From Oceanicola sp. 22II-s10i (GTDB lineage: Bacteria > Pseudomonadota > Alphaproteobacteria > Rhodobacterales > Rhodobacteraceae), in NCBI RefSeq assembly GCF_002210105.1, contig NZ_AQQU01000003.1, forward strand, positions 1-64,000: a DNA stretch of 64,000 bases, in the 5' to 3' direction. Under the pieces are notes generated by a model, which did not search any database, was not told the DNA's origin, and saw only the letters and a program-made list of their open reading frames with translations. This document shows, one piece after another, positions 1-7,603 of this stretch (its first letter is position 1; every line of letters begins with the position of its first letter). The translations under genes and the position numbers were made by a program.

Positions 1-252
1 AGAAATCAACCTGCGGACTCTCCGGAAATCCGGAGGAGAGTCGGGTCTCCGGTCATCTGGCTCAGCGGCTGCGCCACGGGCGCTTCTGACGTCGGTGGCC
101 TTGGGGCCTGTCCGCCCGTGATCGAATACAGCCTGGAGTTCCAGGCGCGGGCGGCCGAGGAACTGGCTATGCTGCCTGAGGGCTCGGCGATAGCGGAGAT
201 GCTGGCAGACTACGCGGTGATGCGGGATCAGGCGCGAGGTTGCATTAACTAA
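1..252 (+). CDS. Rz1-like phage lysis lipoprotein, 5' end outside window
   Basis: Frame 1 is open from the first base to a TAA at 250-252 (83 residues visible) with no usable start, so the gene is either cut by the edge or has lost its start. Residues 17-23 read VIWLSGC, a lipobox, followed by a short mature part with CPPVIEYSLEFQARAAEEL and a helical tail ending ARGCIN. This pattern matches outer-membrane spanin (Rz1-like) lipoproteins of alphaproteobacterial prophages, which work with an inner-membrane Rz partner to fuse the membranes at lysis. The partner would be to the left. No other phage gene follows, so this is probably the rim of a prophage or a remnant. Confidence 0.5.
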   Translation, partial: RNQPADSPEIRRRVGSPVIWLSGCATGASDVGGLGACPPVIEYSLEFQARAAEELAMLPEGSAIAEMLADYAVMRDQARGCIN

Positions 253-413
253 CTCGCCGCTTCTCGATCAAATACGCATGTCGAGCATTCTCTCCGGCAA
301 CTCTTCATCGTCGTTTTCTGGCGAGCCAGAGGCTTTCCGACGCAGCAAGTCGCCGCGTATCCCTCTGCCATCTGGCTCTGCCTTCGATGCTAAATAATCA
401 ATCGGACCGCTAC

Positions 414-548
414 TTATTTCTTCTTTTGCTCGCCAAGGTTGGTCAGGGCTTTGCCCTTCGTGAAGTCGGCTGTTGCAACGACCTTTTCCTTCACCTTCTT
501 GGGCTTCTTCGCTTCACGGTTGCCGCGTTGCTTGTCACCTTTGGACAT
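414..548 (-). CDS. 44-residue lysine-rich small protein
   Basis: A short reading frame with a strong ribosome site (AGGAGG, 6 bases before ATG) encodes MSKGDKQRGNREAKKPKK and continues to a C-terminal EQKKK. It is very basic, with the lysines clustered in residues 14-24 and at the end, and has no membrane segment. Tiny proteins of this MSKGDKQRGNREAKKPKK type recur in alphaproteobacteria; their function is not known to me. It lies 108 bases downstream of groEL on the same strand and could be cotranscribed with it. A nucleic-acid-binding role would fit the charge but is only a guess. Confidence 0.7.
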   Translation of the reverse strand: MSKGDKQRGNREAKKPKKVKEKVVATADFTKGKALTNLGEQKKK

Positions 549-656
549 TTCGATTCCTCCTGGTTCTGATTTTTTTTCTGAAGCACTGCTCGGTGTTTGT
601 TTTCATGAACGCCGTGGATTAGTGTCGCGGAGCTCCTGCCCGCGGGACGCCGCCCT

Positions 657-2285
657 TCACATCATTCCACCCATGTCGGACATTTCGCTGTCGGCGCCGG
701 CCTTCTCGAGCTTTTGCGCGACCATCGCTTCGGTCGTGATCAAAAGCCCGGCAATGGACGCGGCGTTTTCGAGTGCGATCCGAACTACTTTCGTCGGATC
801 GATGACACCGGCCTTCAGCATGTCGCCGTATTCTTCGGCCTGTGCGTCGAAACCGAAGCTCCGTTTGTCGTTCTCGATGACCTTGCCAACAACGACCGAT
901 CCGTCGACCCCGGCATTTTCGGCAATCTGGCGCAGCGGTGCCTGGATCGCGCGCCGGACGATCTTGATGCCGGCATTCTGATCGCCATTCTCGCCCTTCA
1001 GCGTCGCCAGCACCTTTCCGGCGTGAACCAGGGCCACGCCGCCGCCGGGCACGACACCTTCCTGAACCGCAGCGCGGGTGGCGTTCAGCGCATCGTCGAC
1101 GCGGTCCTTGCGCTCCTTCACCTCGATCTCGGTTGCCCCGCCGACCCGGATCACGGCGATACCTCCGGCAAGCTTGGCCAGCCGTTCCTGAAGCTTCTCT
1201 TTGTCGTAGTCCGAAGCGGTTTCCTCGATCTGCGCGCGAATCTGCGTGACGCGCGCCGCGATCGCATCCTTGTCGCCAGCACCGTCGATGATCGTCGTGT
1301 CATCTTTGGTGATCGTGACCTTTCTGGCGGACCCGAGCATGTCAATGGTGACGTTCTCCAGCTTGGTGCCCATTTCCACGGAAATCACCTGACCGCCCGT
1401 CAGCACGGCGATGTCTTCCATCATCGCCTTGCGGCGATCCCCGAAGCCCGGTGCCTTGACGGCCGCCACCTTCAATCCGCCGCGCAGCTTGTTGACGACC
1501 AGCGTCGCCAGCGCCTCGCCCTCGATATCCTCGGCCACGATCAGAAGTTGCTTCTCGGCCTGAATCACAGCCTCCAGCAACGGTACCATGGATATGAGAG
1601 CGGTCAGCTTCTTTTCGTGAAGCAGGACGACGCAGTCATCCAGCTCGACGACCATTTTCTGAGCGTTCGTGACGAAATAGGGGCTCAGATAGCCGCGGTC
1701 GAACTGCATGCCTTCGACCACTTCGGTCTCGGTCTCCAACCCTTTGTTTTCCTCGACGGTGATCACGCCTTCCTTGCCGACCTTCGCCATCGCGTCGGCG
1801 ATCTGCCGGCCGATCTCGACTTCTCCATTGGCCGAAATGGCACCGACCTTGGCAATCTCGTCACTGTCGCCCACAGGTCGGGACATGGTCTTGATCTCGG
1901 CCACGACTGCAGCGACGGCTTTGTCGATCCCGCGCTTGAGATCCATCGGGTTCATGCCGGCCGCAACCGACTTCATGCCTTCCCGGACAATCGCATGGGC
2001 GAGTACGGTTGCCGTGGTGGTTCCGTCGCCGGCCTCGTCGTTCGTGCGCTGCGCGACCTCCTTGACCATCTGGGCGCCCATATTCTCGAAATGATCCGAA
2101 AGCTCGATCTCCTTGGCGACGGTCACACCGTCCTTGGTGATGCGCGGCGCACCCCAGGATTTATCGAGAATGACGTTTCGGCCCTTGGGGCCGAGGGTGA
2201 TCTTGACGGCATTTGCCAGCGTGTTGATGCCTTTCAGCATTCGGTCGCGGGCATCGGTACTGAAGCGAACTTCCTTGACGGACAT
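657..2285 (-). CDS. groEL: Chaperonin GroEL (Hsp60)
   Basis: 542 residues, the normal length, forming the tetradecameric barrel that refolds proteins with ATP in the cytosol. The N-terminus ([15 protein letters not shown]), the nucleotide loop [10 protein letters not shown] around residues 87-96, the apical-domain [13 protein letters not shown] and the equatorial VPGGGVALV are all present. The tail is short, ending SDMGGMM rather than a long GGM repeat. It follows groES by 44 bases in the usual groES-groEL operon. I see no CIRCE inverted repeat upstream of the operon, so heat-shock sigma control rather than HrcA is more likely here. Confidence 0.98.
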   Translation of the reverse strand: MSVKEVRFSTDARDRMLKGINTLANAVKITLGPKGRNVILDKSWGAPRITKDGVTVAKEIELSDHFENMGAQMVKEVAQRTNDEAGDGTTTATVLAHAIVREGMKSVAAGMNPMDLKRGIDKAVAAVVAEIKTMSRPVGDSDEIAKVGAISANGEVEIGRQIADAMAKVGKEGVITVEENKGLETETEVVEGMQFDRGYLSPYFVTNAQKMVVELDDCVVLLHEKKLTALISMVPLLEAVIQAEKQLLIVAEDIEGEALATLVVNKLRGGLKVAAVKAPGFGDRRKAMMEDIAVLTGGQVISVEMGTKLENVTIDMLGSARKVTITKDDTTIIDGAGDKDAIAARVTQIRAQIEETASDYDKEKLQERLAKLAGGIAVIRVGGATEIEVKERKDRVDDALNATRAAVQEGVVPGGGVALVHAGKVLATLKGENGDQNAGIKIVRRAIQAPLRQIAENAGVDGSVVVGKVIENDKRSFGFDAQAEEYGDMLKAGVIDPTKVVRIALENAASIAGLLITTEAMVAQKLEKAGADSEMSDMGGMM

Positions 2286-2329
2286 GGTGTGAGTTCCTGA
2301 GACTGAGGTTGATGTGAAAGGTTTCGGAC

Positions 2330-2617
2330 TCAGGCGATCACGCCGAGAATGTCGCTCTCCTTCATGATCAGAAGGTCTTCACCATCGAGCTTGATCTCTG
2401 ACCCGGACCATTTTCCGAACAGGATCCGGTCGCCGGCCTTGACGTCCATCGGGATGCGCTCGCCGTCCTCGCGCCTTCCTCCGGCGCCAACGGAGACAAC
2501 TTCGCCTTCTTGAGGCTTCTCCTTGGCAGTATCTGGAATGATAAGGCCGCCCTTGGTCGTCTCGTCGCCTTCGATACGGCGAACGAGCACCCGGTCATGG
2601 AGGGGAGTGAATGACAT
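2330..2617 (-). CDS. groES: Co-chaperonin GroES
   Basis: 95 residues, the family length. It contains the conserved LHDRVLVRR near residue 6, the mobile-loop region [19 protein letters not shown] (about 16-34) and the [10 protein letters not shown]-terminus. It caps the GroEL ring as a heptameric lid. The start is supported by AAGGAG upstream of ATG. First gene of the groES-groEL pair; a small hairpin (arms GCCGGG at 2655-2660 and CCCGGC at 2668-2673) sits in its leader and may separate it from the upstream gene. Confidence 0.98.
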   Translation of the reverse strand: MSFTPLHDRVLVRRIEGDETTKGGLIIPDTAKEKPQEGEVVSVGAGGRREDGERIPMDVKAGDRILFGKWSGSEIKLDGEDLLIMKESDILGVIA

Positions 2618-2751
2618 CGATGTGCTCCTTGTCGAGGTTTGGTTGGCGGAACTGGCCGGGTCGAATGCCCGGCTGCATTGTGCGCAGGTCCGCGGTTACC
2701 TATTGTGTCTCCACTTCGAGAATTCGGATCGACACCCCCGCCCCGAGCGGT

Positions 2752-2988
2752 TCACGGCCGTCGAACCGAGTTTCCGCCCGCGATGATCGCGTTGATCATT
2801 TCGGCGACGGCCCGGTGCCTTTCCATTTCGAGTTCGGTGCCAACGGCATTCTCATGGGTCGCCGCGGCGTCGCGAAGAACCCCCACAATCTCGTGCTCCG
2901 GCAGCAACCCGCGATCGTTCAAGGCAAGCAGGAGCGCCTCGCAGATTGACAGGGCGGCCTGGCCTGCATGTTCGCTCGCGGTCGACAT
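2752..2988 (-). CDS. Small helical protein upstream of groES, unknown function
   Basis: 78 residues from the ATG at 2988, which is preceded by AAGGAAGGGA; a longer start at 3009 lacks a ribosome site. The sequence (MSTASEHAGQAALSICEALL, then LNDRGLLPEHEIVGVLRDAA) looks all-helical and soluble, with no cysteine cluster. Similar short proteins with an ICEALLLAL...LLPEHE pattern occur in other alphaproteobacteria, from memory and without an assigned function. It precedes groES on the same strand with a 134-base gap, so cotranscription is possible. Divergent from the Crp/Fnr gene at 3139. Confidence 0.75.
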   Translation of the reverse strand: MSTASEHAGQAALSICEALLLALNDRGLLPEHEIVGVLRDAAATHENAVGTELEMERHRAVAEMINAIIAGGNSVRRP

Positions 2989-3138
2989 CTGGCGTCCCTT
3001 CCTTGGCATCGTGATCCCCGTGGAAGGCGAGTTTCAGATACATCCGTACTTCTCGCAGGAAGTGCTCTATGCTGGACTGATCCAGAGCAGTGTCCGGACC
3101 GATTTCCGCTCCTGGGTCACGGCACGCCGGGAGCCTTC

Positions 3139-3873
3139 ATGACATCAGCCGAACACAGCCCCCTGACACGCAAGCTCTCCGCCTTCGTCGCCCTGTCGGA
3201 GGTCGAGCTGGCCGTGCTTGAACGACTGCATGAGCGTCGTCGCTCATTCGTCGCGGGGCGTGACATGGTGCATCAGGGGCAGTCGGCTCAAGCCGCGTAC
3301 ATTCTGTCGTCGGGTTGGGTCTGTTCCTACAAGCTCCAGGCCGACGGGACGCGGCAGATCGTGGATTTCCAGGTGCCGGGGGATTTTCTGGGATTGCGCA
3401 GCGTCCTGTTGCGCACGTCGGATCACAGCTTCGAACCCATCGTTGACATTGAGGCCGTCGAAGTGCTGGCGAGCGACCTTATCGATGCCTTTGCGCGGAC
3501 GCCGCGCCTCGCGACCGCCATACTCTGGGCAGCGTCAAGGGACGAAGCGATGGTCGTGGAGCATCTGGTCGGGATCGGTCGGCGTGATGCGGACGCCCGA
3601 ATGGCGCATTTCCTGCTCGAACTGGGATCGAGGCTTGCGCTGGTTGGAATAGGCAGCAAGGAAGGATTCGACTGCCCTCTGACGCAATACCACCTCGCCG
3701 ATACGCTGGGGTTGAGCGCGGTCCATGTGAACCGCGTCCTGCGGCAGCTTCGCGAGAGTGGACTGGTCACCTTTCGGGACGGCCGCGTTACGTTTCACGA
3801 CTATGGCGGGCTGGTGGAACTTGCCGAGTTCGATCCGGAATATCTGGACCAGACTGGGCCGCTACTGAAATGA
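3139..3873 (+). CDS. Crp/Fnr-family transcription regulator
   Basis: 244 residues from the ATG at 3139, which has CGGGAG before it; an upstream in-frame extension lacks family similarity. An N-terminal cyclic-nucleotide-binding-type beta barrel (about 20-140; VAGRDMVHQGQ, then VDFQVPGDFLGLRS) is followed by a dimer helix and a winged helix-turn-helix (YHLADTLGLSAVHVNRVLRQ, about 190-210). No N-terminal cysteine cluster of the FNR iron-sulfur type is present, so it is not an oxygen sensor of that class. The ligand is unknown. Divergent from the small gene at 2752-2988 and followed by a hairpin. It may regulate the small-gene cluster that follows. Confidence 0.93.
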   Translation: MTSAEHSPLTRKLSAFVALSEVELAVLERLHERRRSFVAGRDMVHQGQSAQAAYILSSGWVCSYKLQADGTRQIVDFQVPGDFLGLRSVLLRTSDHSFEPIVDIEAVEVLASDLIDAFARTPRLATAILWAASRDEAMVVEHLVGIGRRDADARMAHFLLELGSRLALVGIGSKEGFDCPLTQYHLADTLGLSAVHVNRVLRQLRESGLVTFRDGRVTFHDYGGLVELAEFDPEYLDQTGPLLK

Positions 3874-3875
3874 GA

Positions 3876-3906
3876 GGGCCGCCCTCCCTTGCTCGGCAGG
3901 CGGCCC
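3876..3906 (+). terminator. Hairpin between convergent genes
   Basis: Perfect 8-base arms GGGCCGCC (3876-3883) and GGCGGCCC (3899-3906), with a 15-base loop, start two bases after the regulator stop codon. There is no T-run, so intrinsic termination is only plausible. It could serve both convergent genes. Confidence 0.5.
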
Positions 3907-3931
3907 CAGTGTTCACGTCAGACGCCGGAGG

Positions 3932-4120
3932 TTACGCGAGGGCGTGGGTCGCCGCATCGAGTTCCTTGTTGGTCTCGGCGTCGTTCTTCGCGGTGTTGGC
4001 CTTCTCGGCTGCTTGGTAGTGCTTCAGCGCCGCATCCTTCTTCGGACCAGCGGGCGCCTTGTCCCATGCGGCCTTCACGGAGGTCATCTTTTCGGCGGTC
4101 TTTTTCTGTTCGGGAGTCAT
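3932..4120 (-). CDS. 62-residue soluble helical protein, unknown
   Basis: The ATG at 4120 follows AAAGGA and begins MTPEQKKTAEKMTSVKAAWD; the frame is open further upstream but with atypical sequence. The product is highly charged, alanine- and lysine-rich, probably one or two helices (AALKHYQAAEKANTAKND), and lacks any signal or membrane segment. Such composition resembles small stress or stationary-phase proteins, but I recognise no family. Its leader carries an 11-base perfect inverted repeat (4152-4206) and, further up, one copy of a motif shared with two neighbouring promoters (4280-4293). Confidence 0.7.
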   Translation of the reverse strand: MTPEQKKTAEKMTSVKAAWDKAPAGPKKDAALKHYQAAEKANTAKNDAETNKELDAATHALA

Positions 4121-4151
4121 TGGGATTGTCCTTTCTGGACGCTCCGAGAAT

Positions 4152-4206
4152 AAGAAGCGTGTCGACATGCCGTCCTTTTTGGGATCGGCACGCCCACACG
4201 CTTCTT
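4152..4206. repeat. 11-bp perfect inverted repeat in a leader region
   Basis: Arms AAGAAGCGTGT (4152-4162) and ACACGCTTCTT (4196-4206) are perfect, with an inner TGCCG/CGGCA pair in the 33-base spacer. It lies between the stop of the gene at 4332 and the start of the 62-residue gene at 4120, on their shared sense strand. It could be a terminator or attenuator, an operator, or a leader RNA structure. Confidence 0.6.
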
Positions 4207-4279
4207 GGGTACTCGGAAAAATGCACCACCGAATGTTCGGCGGCACGTCTCACCTAAACGGAGTCGGCGCCCCGCCGCA

Positions 4280-4293
4280 CTGACGCAGGTTAG
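4280..4293 (-). promoter_or_regulatory. Shared 14-base upstream motif, copy A
   Basis: On the minus strand this reads CTAACCTGCGTCAG. It is 160 bases upstream of the 62-residue gene at 3932-4120 and matches copy C at 12 of 14 positions or better. Proposed as a common regulator or sigma-factor site of the small-gene cluster; inferred only from similarity. Confidence 0.3.
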
Positions 4294-4331
4294 CCCCGAC
4301 GCCTGCGGCAGGTCGATTACCTCTGCGCTTG

Positions 4332-4745
4332 TCAAGCCACCGAAGTTTGCTGATGGGAAATCCTCAGCCATCTGTCGTCATCGTTGAGGTAGGTAGAGGC
4401 ACAGAGGGCCTTGTAGATCGGCACATCGGGTTTTTCTGCCGAGACGCGATAGGTGAGAATGGCGATATCACGACACCGGGTGACGCGCCGCTCGGCCATC
4501 GAGATGGACCGCCAGCCGGTTCTCTGTTGAAGATGGGTCCAGATTTGGTCGCCCTGGAGGATCCCGGGCGGATAGGGGAAGACCATGACGGCGTTGGTCG
4601 CAGTCGTTGCCCGCGCGTTGTCGGCGCCACTGGTCCAGAAGTGTTCCTCCATGTGCCAGAGAACGCCCTGTTCGCGAGGCGATAGCGTGCCGGACTTGTG
4701 TGCCGCATGTGCCGGTCTGCCCATGGTTGCCGTTGAGACGGTCAT
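4332..4745 (-). CDS. NTF2-like (DUF4440/SnoaL-type) protein
   Basis: 137 residues starting in an ATGA overlap with the gene upstream, so translation is coupled. The core runs EQGVLWHMEEHFWTSGADNA, then AVMVFPYPPGILQGDQIW and a C-terminal beta stretch ending RISHQQTSVA, the layout of a cone-shaped NTF2-like barrel. Such proteins are small-ligand binders or isomerases; the ligand cannot be read from sequence. No signal peptide. The partner gene upstream encodes a membrane-anchored protein. Confidence 0.8.
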   Translation of the reverse strand: MTVSTATMGRPAHAAHKSGTLSPREQGVLWHMEEHFWTSGADNARATTATNAVMVFPYPPGILQGDQIWTHLQQRTGWRSISMAERRVTRCRDIAILTYRVSAEKPDVPIYKALCASTYLNDDDRWLRISHQQTSVA

Positions 4746-5167
4746 TCGCCTGACCCCGACCCGCCAAGCATGAACATCTGAAACAGCACAAAGACGGTCC
4801 CGAGCACCGCCCAGATCGCTCCGCTTGTGCCCGGCCGGCCGCCGGCCACCGTCGAGGCGGTTCGCTTCAGACTACCTGACGCCCGGTCTTCGGGGAGCAG
4901 CTGGCTCAGGTCTCGTGCGATCCTGCCGTGATCGCTGGCGAGCGCAGGAACGTCCCGAAATCGGGCAAGCAGCGTTCCCAATCGTGCCCGCGCGGCGTCG
5001 CGCCCGAGCGCGACCAGTTCAGCGGTTTCCTTCCATGGATCGAGGCCAAGCCGTGCGAGCGTGGAGAGGACAGTCACGGCATAGCCGTTCCGGTCCTCGC
5101 CGACGGAGGCATGGAGAAACCGATCGAACTCGGGCGGGTGCGGGTTGAGAACATTGGGGTCGGCCAT
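4742..5167 (-). CDS. C-terminally membrane-anchored hypothetical protein
   Basis: 141 residues from the ATG at 5167 (AAAGGA upstream); an ATG five codons earlier lacks a ribosome site. Residues 1-100 are soluble and helical (LNPHPPEFDRFLHASVGEDR, LSTLARLGLDPWKETAEL), then a linker and one membrane segment near 118-136 (IWAVLGTVFVLFQMFML) with a glycine-serine tail. This suggests a tail-anchored inner-membrane protein facing the cytosol. I do not recognise the family. Coupled by ATGA to the NTF2-like gene and divergent from the 5440 operon, with a 272-base regulatory gap. Confidence 0.75.
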   Translation of the reverse strand: MADPNVLNPHPPEFDRFLHASVGEDRNGYAVTVLSTLARLGLDPWKETAELVALGRDAARARLGTLLARFRDVPALASDHGRIARDLSQLLPEDRASGSLKRTASTVAGGRPGTSGAIWAVLGTVFVLFQMFMLGGSGSGE

Positions 5168-5245
5168 CGCCAATCCTTTCAAGGGTTGCAGGAATGCAGA
5201 TCATCCCTGTTTCCCAAAGAATACGCGCAGGTCGGTCTCGCCGCC

Positions 5246-5259
5246 CTTACACAGGTCAG
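5246..5259 (-). promoter_or_regulatory. Shared 14-base upstream motif, copy B
   Basis: On the minus strand this reads CTGACCTGTGTAAG, 11 of 14 matches to copy A. It is 79 bases upstream of the membrane-anchored protein gene that starts at 5167. Weakest of the three copies. Confidence 0.22.
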
Positions 5260-5307
5260 TACGGGCGACTGCCCTCAAGAAAGTCGCAGCCGTTTCGGTG
5301 CCCGGGA

Positions 5308-5321
5308 CTAACATGCGTCAG
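5308..5321 (+). promoter_or_regulatory. Shared 14-base upstream motif, copy C
   Basis: Reads CTAACATGCGTCAG on the plus strand, 118 bases upstream of the 5440 operon. Together with copy B it gives the divergent intergenic region one outward-facing copy per transcription unit, which is the arrangement expected for a promoter or activator element. Confidence 0.3.
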
Positions 5322-5439
5322 CGCCAGGCGAACGATCCCGAGGTACAAGACACTCAATCGTTCGACTGGTCGGTCCCGCACTCCAAGGGGCCGTCAACAG
5401 TGGTGAGCGACGGATCTGCCAACATCGCGGAGACCAGAG

Positions 5440-5754
5440 ATGAACATGCGGTCGACCAGATCGACGGTGACATTTTCGAACCCGTTCGCGTTGCCGGGAT
5501 ACCCAGGCAATTTGCCCCCGGGCGACTACGAGGTTCTTGTTGAGGAAGAACTTCTACAAGGGCTCAGCTTCGAGGCGTATCGCCGGACCGCGACCTACCT
5601 GACGGTGCGCGGAAGGGGCGGTCATGCGGGACGGACAGAGTTACGGGCGATTTCCGACAGCGACCTGAAAGAGGCGCTGAGCCGGGATCGGGCCGCGACT
5701 GAGAAGAACAATCACGGCGAGGCGGCGCCTTCTCCGCAGGAGGACTTGAAATGA
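5440..5754 (+). CDS. Small conserved beta-rich protein, first of a coupled run
   Basis: 104 residues; ATG with GGAGA upstream. The first half, VTFSNPFALPGYPGNLPPGD followed by YEVLVEEELL, shares the pattern F..PF.(L/V)PG(Y/F)...LP.G.YE with the protein at 8779, so the two are paralogues within one cluster. The second half is charged. No signal peptide or membrane segment. The stop codon overlaps the next start (ATGA). Proteins beginning with this LPGY..LPPGDY(E/R) pattern are common near stress genes in Rhizobiales and Rhodobacterales, as I recall; biochemical role unknown. Confidence 0.8.
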   Translation: MNMRSTRSTVTFSNPFALPGYPGNLPPGDYEVLVEEELLQGLSFEAYRRTATYLTVRGRGGHAGRTELRAISDSDLKEALSRDRAATEKNNHGEAAPSPQEDLK

Positions 5755-6137
5755 ATACTCCCGAATGGCTCAAGCCCGGCATCTATGGTGCGGTGATCGG
5801 TGCGGTTTTCGTCGGCGTGGTCGGTTTTACCTGGGGCGGCTGGGTGACCGGCGGAACCGCGCATGACAGGGCAATGGCGATGTCCCAGGACGATGTCGTC
5901 GCTTCCATGGTGCCGGTCTGCCTTGAGATGGCACAGTCTGACCCAGCACGGGCCGAAAAGCTTGAAACGATCCGGGCCGCCTCGACCTATCAGCGGCGCG
6001 ATGCCCTGATGGAGGCGGGCTGGGCGACGGTGCCCGGAACAGATGCTCCGAACCGCGATATCGCGCAGGCCTGCCTCGCAGCCCTTGATGTTGACTCGTT
6101 GCCGGAGCGCCCGGAAAGCGCGGTCGATGAAGGATGA
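5751..6137 (+). CDS. Membrane-anchored conserved hypothetical protein
   Basis: 128 residues. One N-terminal membrane segment (about 12-33, GAVIGAVFVGVVGFTWGGWV) is followed by a glycine-rich turn and a helical domain with two cysteines (VPVCLEMAQSDP and ACLAALDVDSL). The segment is uncleaved in appearance, giving an inner-membrane anchor with the helical domain probably in the periplasm. Translationally coupled on both sides by ATGA overlaps (5751 and 6134). Family function unknown to me. Confidence 0.8.
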   Translation: MNTPEWLKPGIYGAVIGAVFVGVVGFTWGGWVTGGTAHDRAMAMSQDDVVASMVPVCLEMAQSDPARAEKLETIRAASTYQRRDALMEAGWATVPGTDAPNRDIAQACLAALDVDSLPERPESAVDEG

Positions 6138-6607
6138 ACCGCGCCATGCCGATAGCTTCACCCGAGAGCACCGACCTCGAACGGCGTGTGCTGGCTCATG
6201 AACGGATCCTGCAAGCTCTGATCGCCTACATGGCCCGTACCGAGCCGCGTTTCGTGGACCACCTTCGAGAACGCTTCGTCGAGCCGATGAGTATGGCCAG
6301 GCACGAACACGACCACCGCGAAACCGACGACTACGCGGCAGAATTCATTCGCGCCGTGATGCTCCTCGGAGAAGCGCGCGTGCCAAAGGCGAAGGAGCCG
6401 GAAATGACCGACATGAAACCCGTGCCGCCGAAAAGCAGAGGAGCAAAGGATTCTTCGATGGACCGGCCGGCACAGCGCGGTGGGGTTCAGGTTCGCGAAA
6501 GAAACGGCATCTGGGAGGTGCAGGTCGATGGCAAGTTTCGCGGCGACTACCACCAGAAGGAACATGCTCTTGCCGCTGCGGCCTTGCACAAATTGTCGCC
6601 CCGATGA
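6134..6607 (+). CDS. Two-part conserved hypothetical protein
   Basis: 157 residues in an ATGA-linked run. Residues 10-80 form a helical part (ERRVLAHERILQALIAYMAR) and residues 118-157 form a separate short domain (VRERNGIWEVQVDGKFRGDY ending ALHKLSPR) that resembles DUF2188-like small domains. A low-complexity linker (PVPPKSRGAKDSSMDR) joins them. Cytosolic by sequence. Overlaps the following frame by four bases at 6604. No function assigned. Confidence 0.75.
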   Translation: MNRAMPIASPESTDLERRVLAHERILQALIAYMARTEPRFVDHLRERFVEPMSMARHEHDHRETDDYAAEFIRAVMLLGEARVPKAKEPEMTDMKPVPPKSRGAKDSSMDRPAQRGGVQVRERNGIWEVQVDGKFRGDYHQKEHALAAAALHKLSPR

Positions 6608-7590
6608 CCAGCAGCACCCACCCCACAGTCCCGACAGACTTCTCGATCCAGGTGGCTGAGAACGAAGGCATGCCAACGAGACCGAATTCCAGAGCCTCCC
6701 CGTTACCGGCCGCGCCCACTCGACGGCTGACCGGAACGCTCACGCTTGGGCTATCGAGGACTCGCGCGGCCACCGGCGGGCACTGGTCCGCCAAGGAACA
6801 AGTTGCGATGAGACATCCCTTGGCGAGTCTGATCGCGCGGACGGCAGCCATAGCCGGTGTGATCGCCTCTTTCAACTTTCCCGTGCTTGCGCAGGATGGA
6901 ACCGGCCCAATGCCGGAGAACGCCCAGCCGCGCAGCTATGGCGGTGGATGGGTCTGCGACATCGGTTACCGGGTAGAGGGCGCCGAATGCCTGCCTCTCG
7001 ATATCCCCGAGCATGCCTATCCAACCGGGCGCTCCTACGGGACGGGGTGGGAGTGCAACCGAGGGTACGAGGAGGCGGACAGGACGTCCTGCAATCCCAT
7101 CCCGGTGCCCGCCAATGCCTTCCTCCGGTCTTCCGGTTACGATTGGCAATGCGAACGCGGGTTCCGGCAGGAGGACGAGGCATGCGTGCCCATTGTTCTG
7201 CCCGAGCGTGCCTACCTGACGGACGATGCCTCGGGGAGGGGATGGACCTGTGATCGTGGCTATGAGGCCGCTGCAGAGACATGTTCGCCGATTGCCGTGC
7301 CAGAGAACGCGTATCTGACCAACGCAGACTACGGCGCCGCCTGGGCTTGTGAGAGAGGCTTCGTCAGAATCGACGACCGATGCGACGCCGTTGTCGTGCC
7401 ATCGAATGCTTATCTGGACGAGGCATCCTATGGACCGGGCTGGAGCTGCGAGCGCGGATACGAGGTGCTGAATGGCGCCTGCGTCGCCATCGATCTGCCG
7501 GAGAACGCCTATCTCGACCGATCCGGCAACCGGTGGAGCTGCAATCGAGGTTTCCAGCTTTCGGACGGGGCGTGCGTCCTTGGAAGATGA
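6604..7590 (+). CDS. Secreted cysteine-rich seven-repeat protein
   Basis: The frame opens with an ATGA overlap at 6604, but an internal ATG at 6808 (AAGGAA before it) starts a clear signal peptide (HPLASLIARTAAIAGVIASF, cleavage after VLAQ), so the exported form is probably 260 residues from 6808. The mature part is seven 30-33-residue repeats of the form P.NAYL...GxxWxCxRGYxxxxxxC, one disulfide pair each. The first 68 residues of the long form hold a VAENEGMPTRPNS peptide also found at the end of the 8779 protein, so they may be a separate small gene fused in frame. Repeat function unknown; an envelope or secreted binding role is plausible. Confidence 0.8.
   Translation: MTSSTHPTVPTDFSIQVAENEGMPTRPNSRASPLPAAPTRRLTGTLTLGLSRTRAATGGHWSAKEQVAMRHPLASLIARTAAIAGVIASFNFPVLAQDGTGPMPENAQPRSYGGGWVCDIGYRVEGAECLPLDIPEHAYPTGRSYGTGWECNRGYEEADRTSCNPIPVPANAFLRSSGYDWQCERGFRQEDEACVPIVLPERAYLTDDASGRGWTCDRGYEAAAETCSPIAVPENAYLTNADYGAAWACERGFVRIDDRCDAVVVPSNAYLDEASYGPGWSCERGYEVLNGACVAIDLPENAYLDRSGNRWSCNRGFQLSDGACVLGR
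6913..7587 (+). repeat. Seven tandem coding repeats (about 96 bases each)
   Basis: Repeat starts in protein order: PENAQP, PEHAYP, PANAFL, PERAYL, PENAYL, PSNAYL, PENAYL. Each carries W.C and a second C nine to twelve residues later. The DNA copies have diverged, so this is an old duplication, not a recent expansion. Confidence 0.85.
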
Positions 7591-7603
7591 GGGTGACAGA
7601 ACG

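Noticed and set aside
250-416. Minus-strand open stretch ending NDDEELPERMLDMRI
   Set aside because: Looks protein-like at the end but has no start codon or ribosome site and reads through the 44-residue gene in another frame.
714-2300. Long plus-strand open frame opposite groEL
   Set aside because: It is the antisense shadow of groEL, with no ribosome site and no family similarity.
2618-2751. CIRCE element before groES
   Set aside because: No TTAGCACTC-N9-GAGTGCTAA-like repeat is present; only a short unrelated hairpin was found.
5313-5543. Plus-strand frame starting MRQRQANDPEV
   Set aside because: It overlaps the first half of the supported 5440 gene in a different frame and has only a weak start context.
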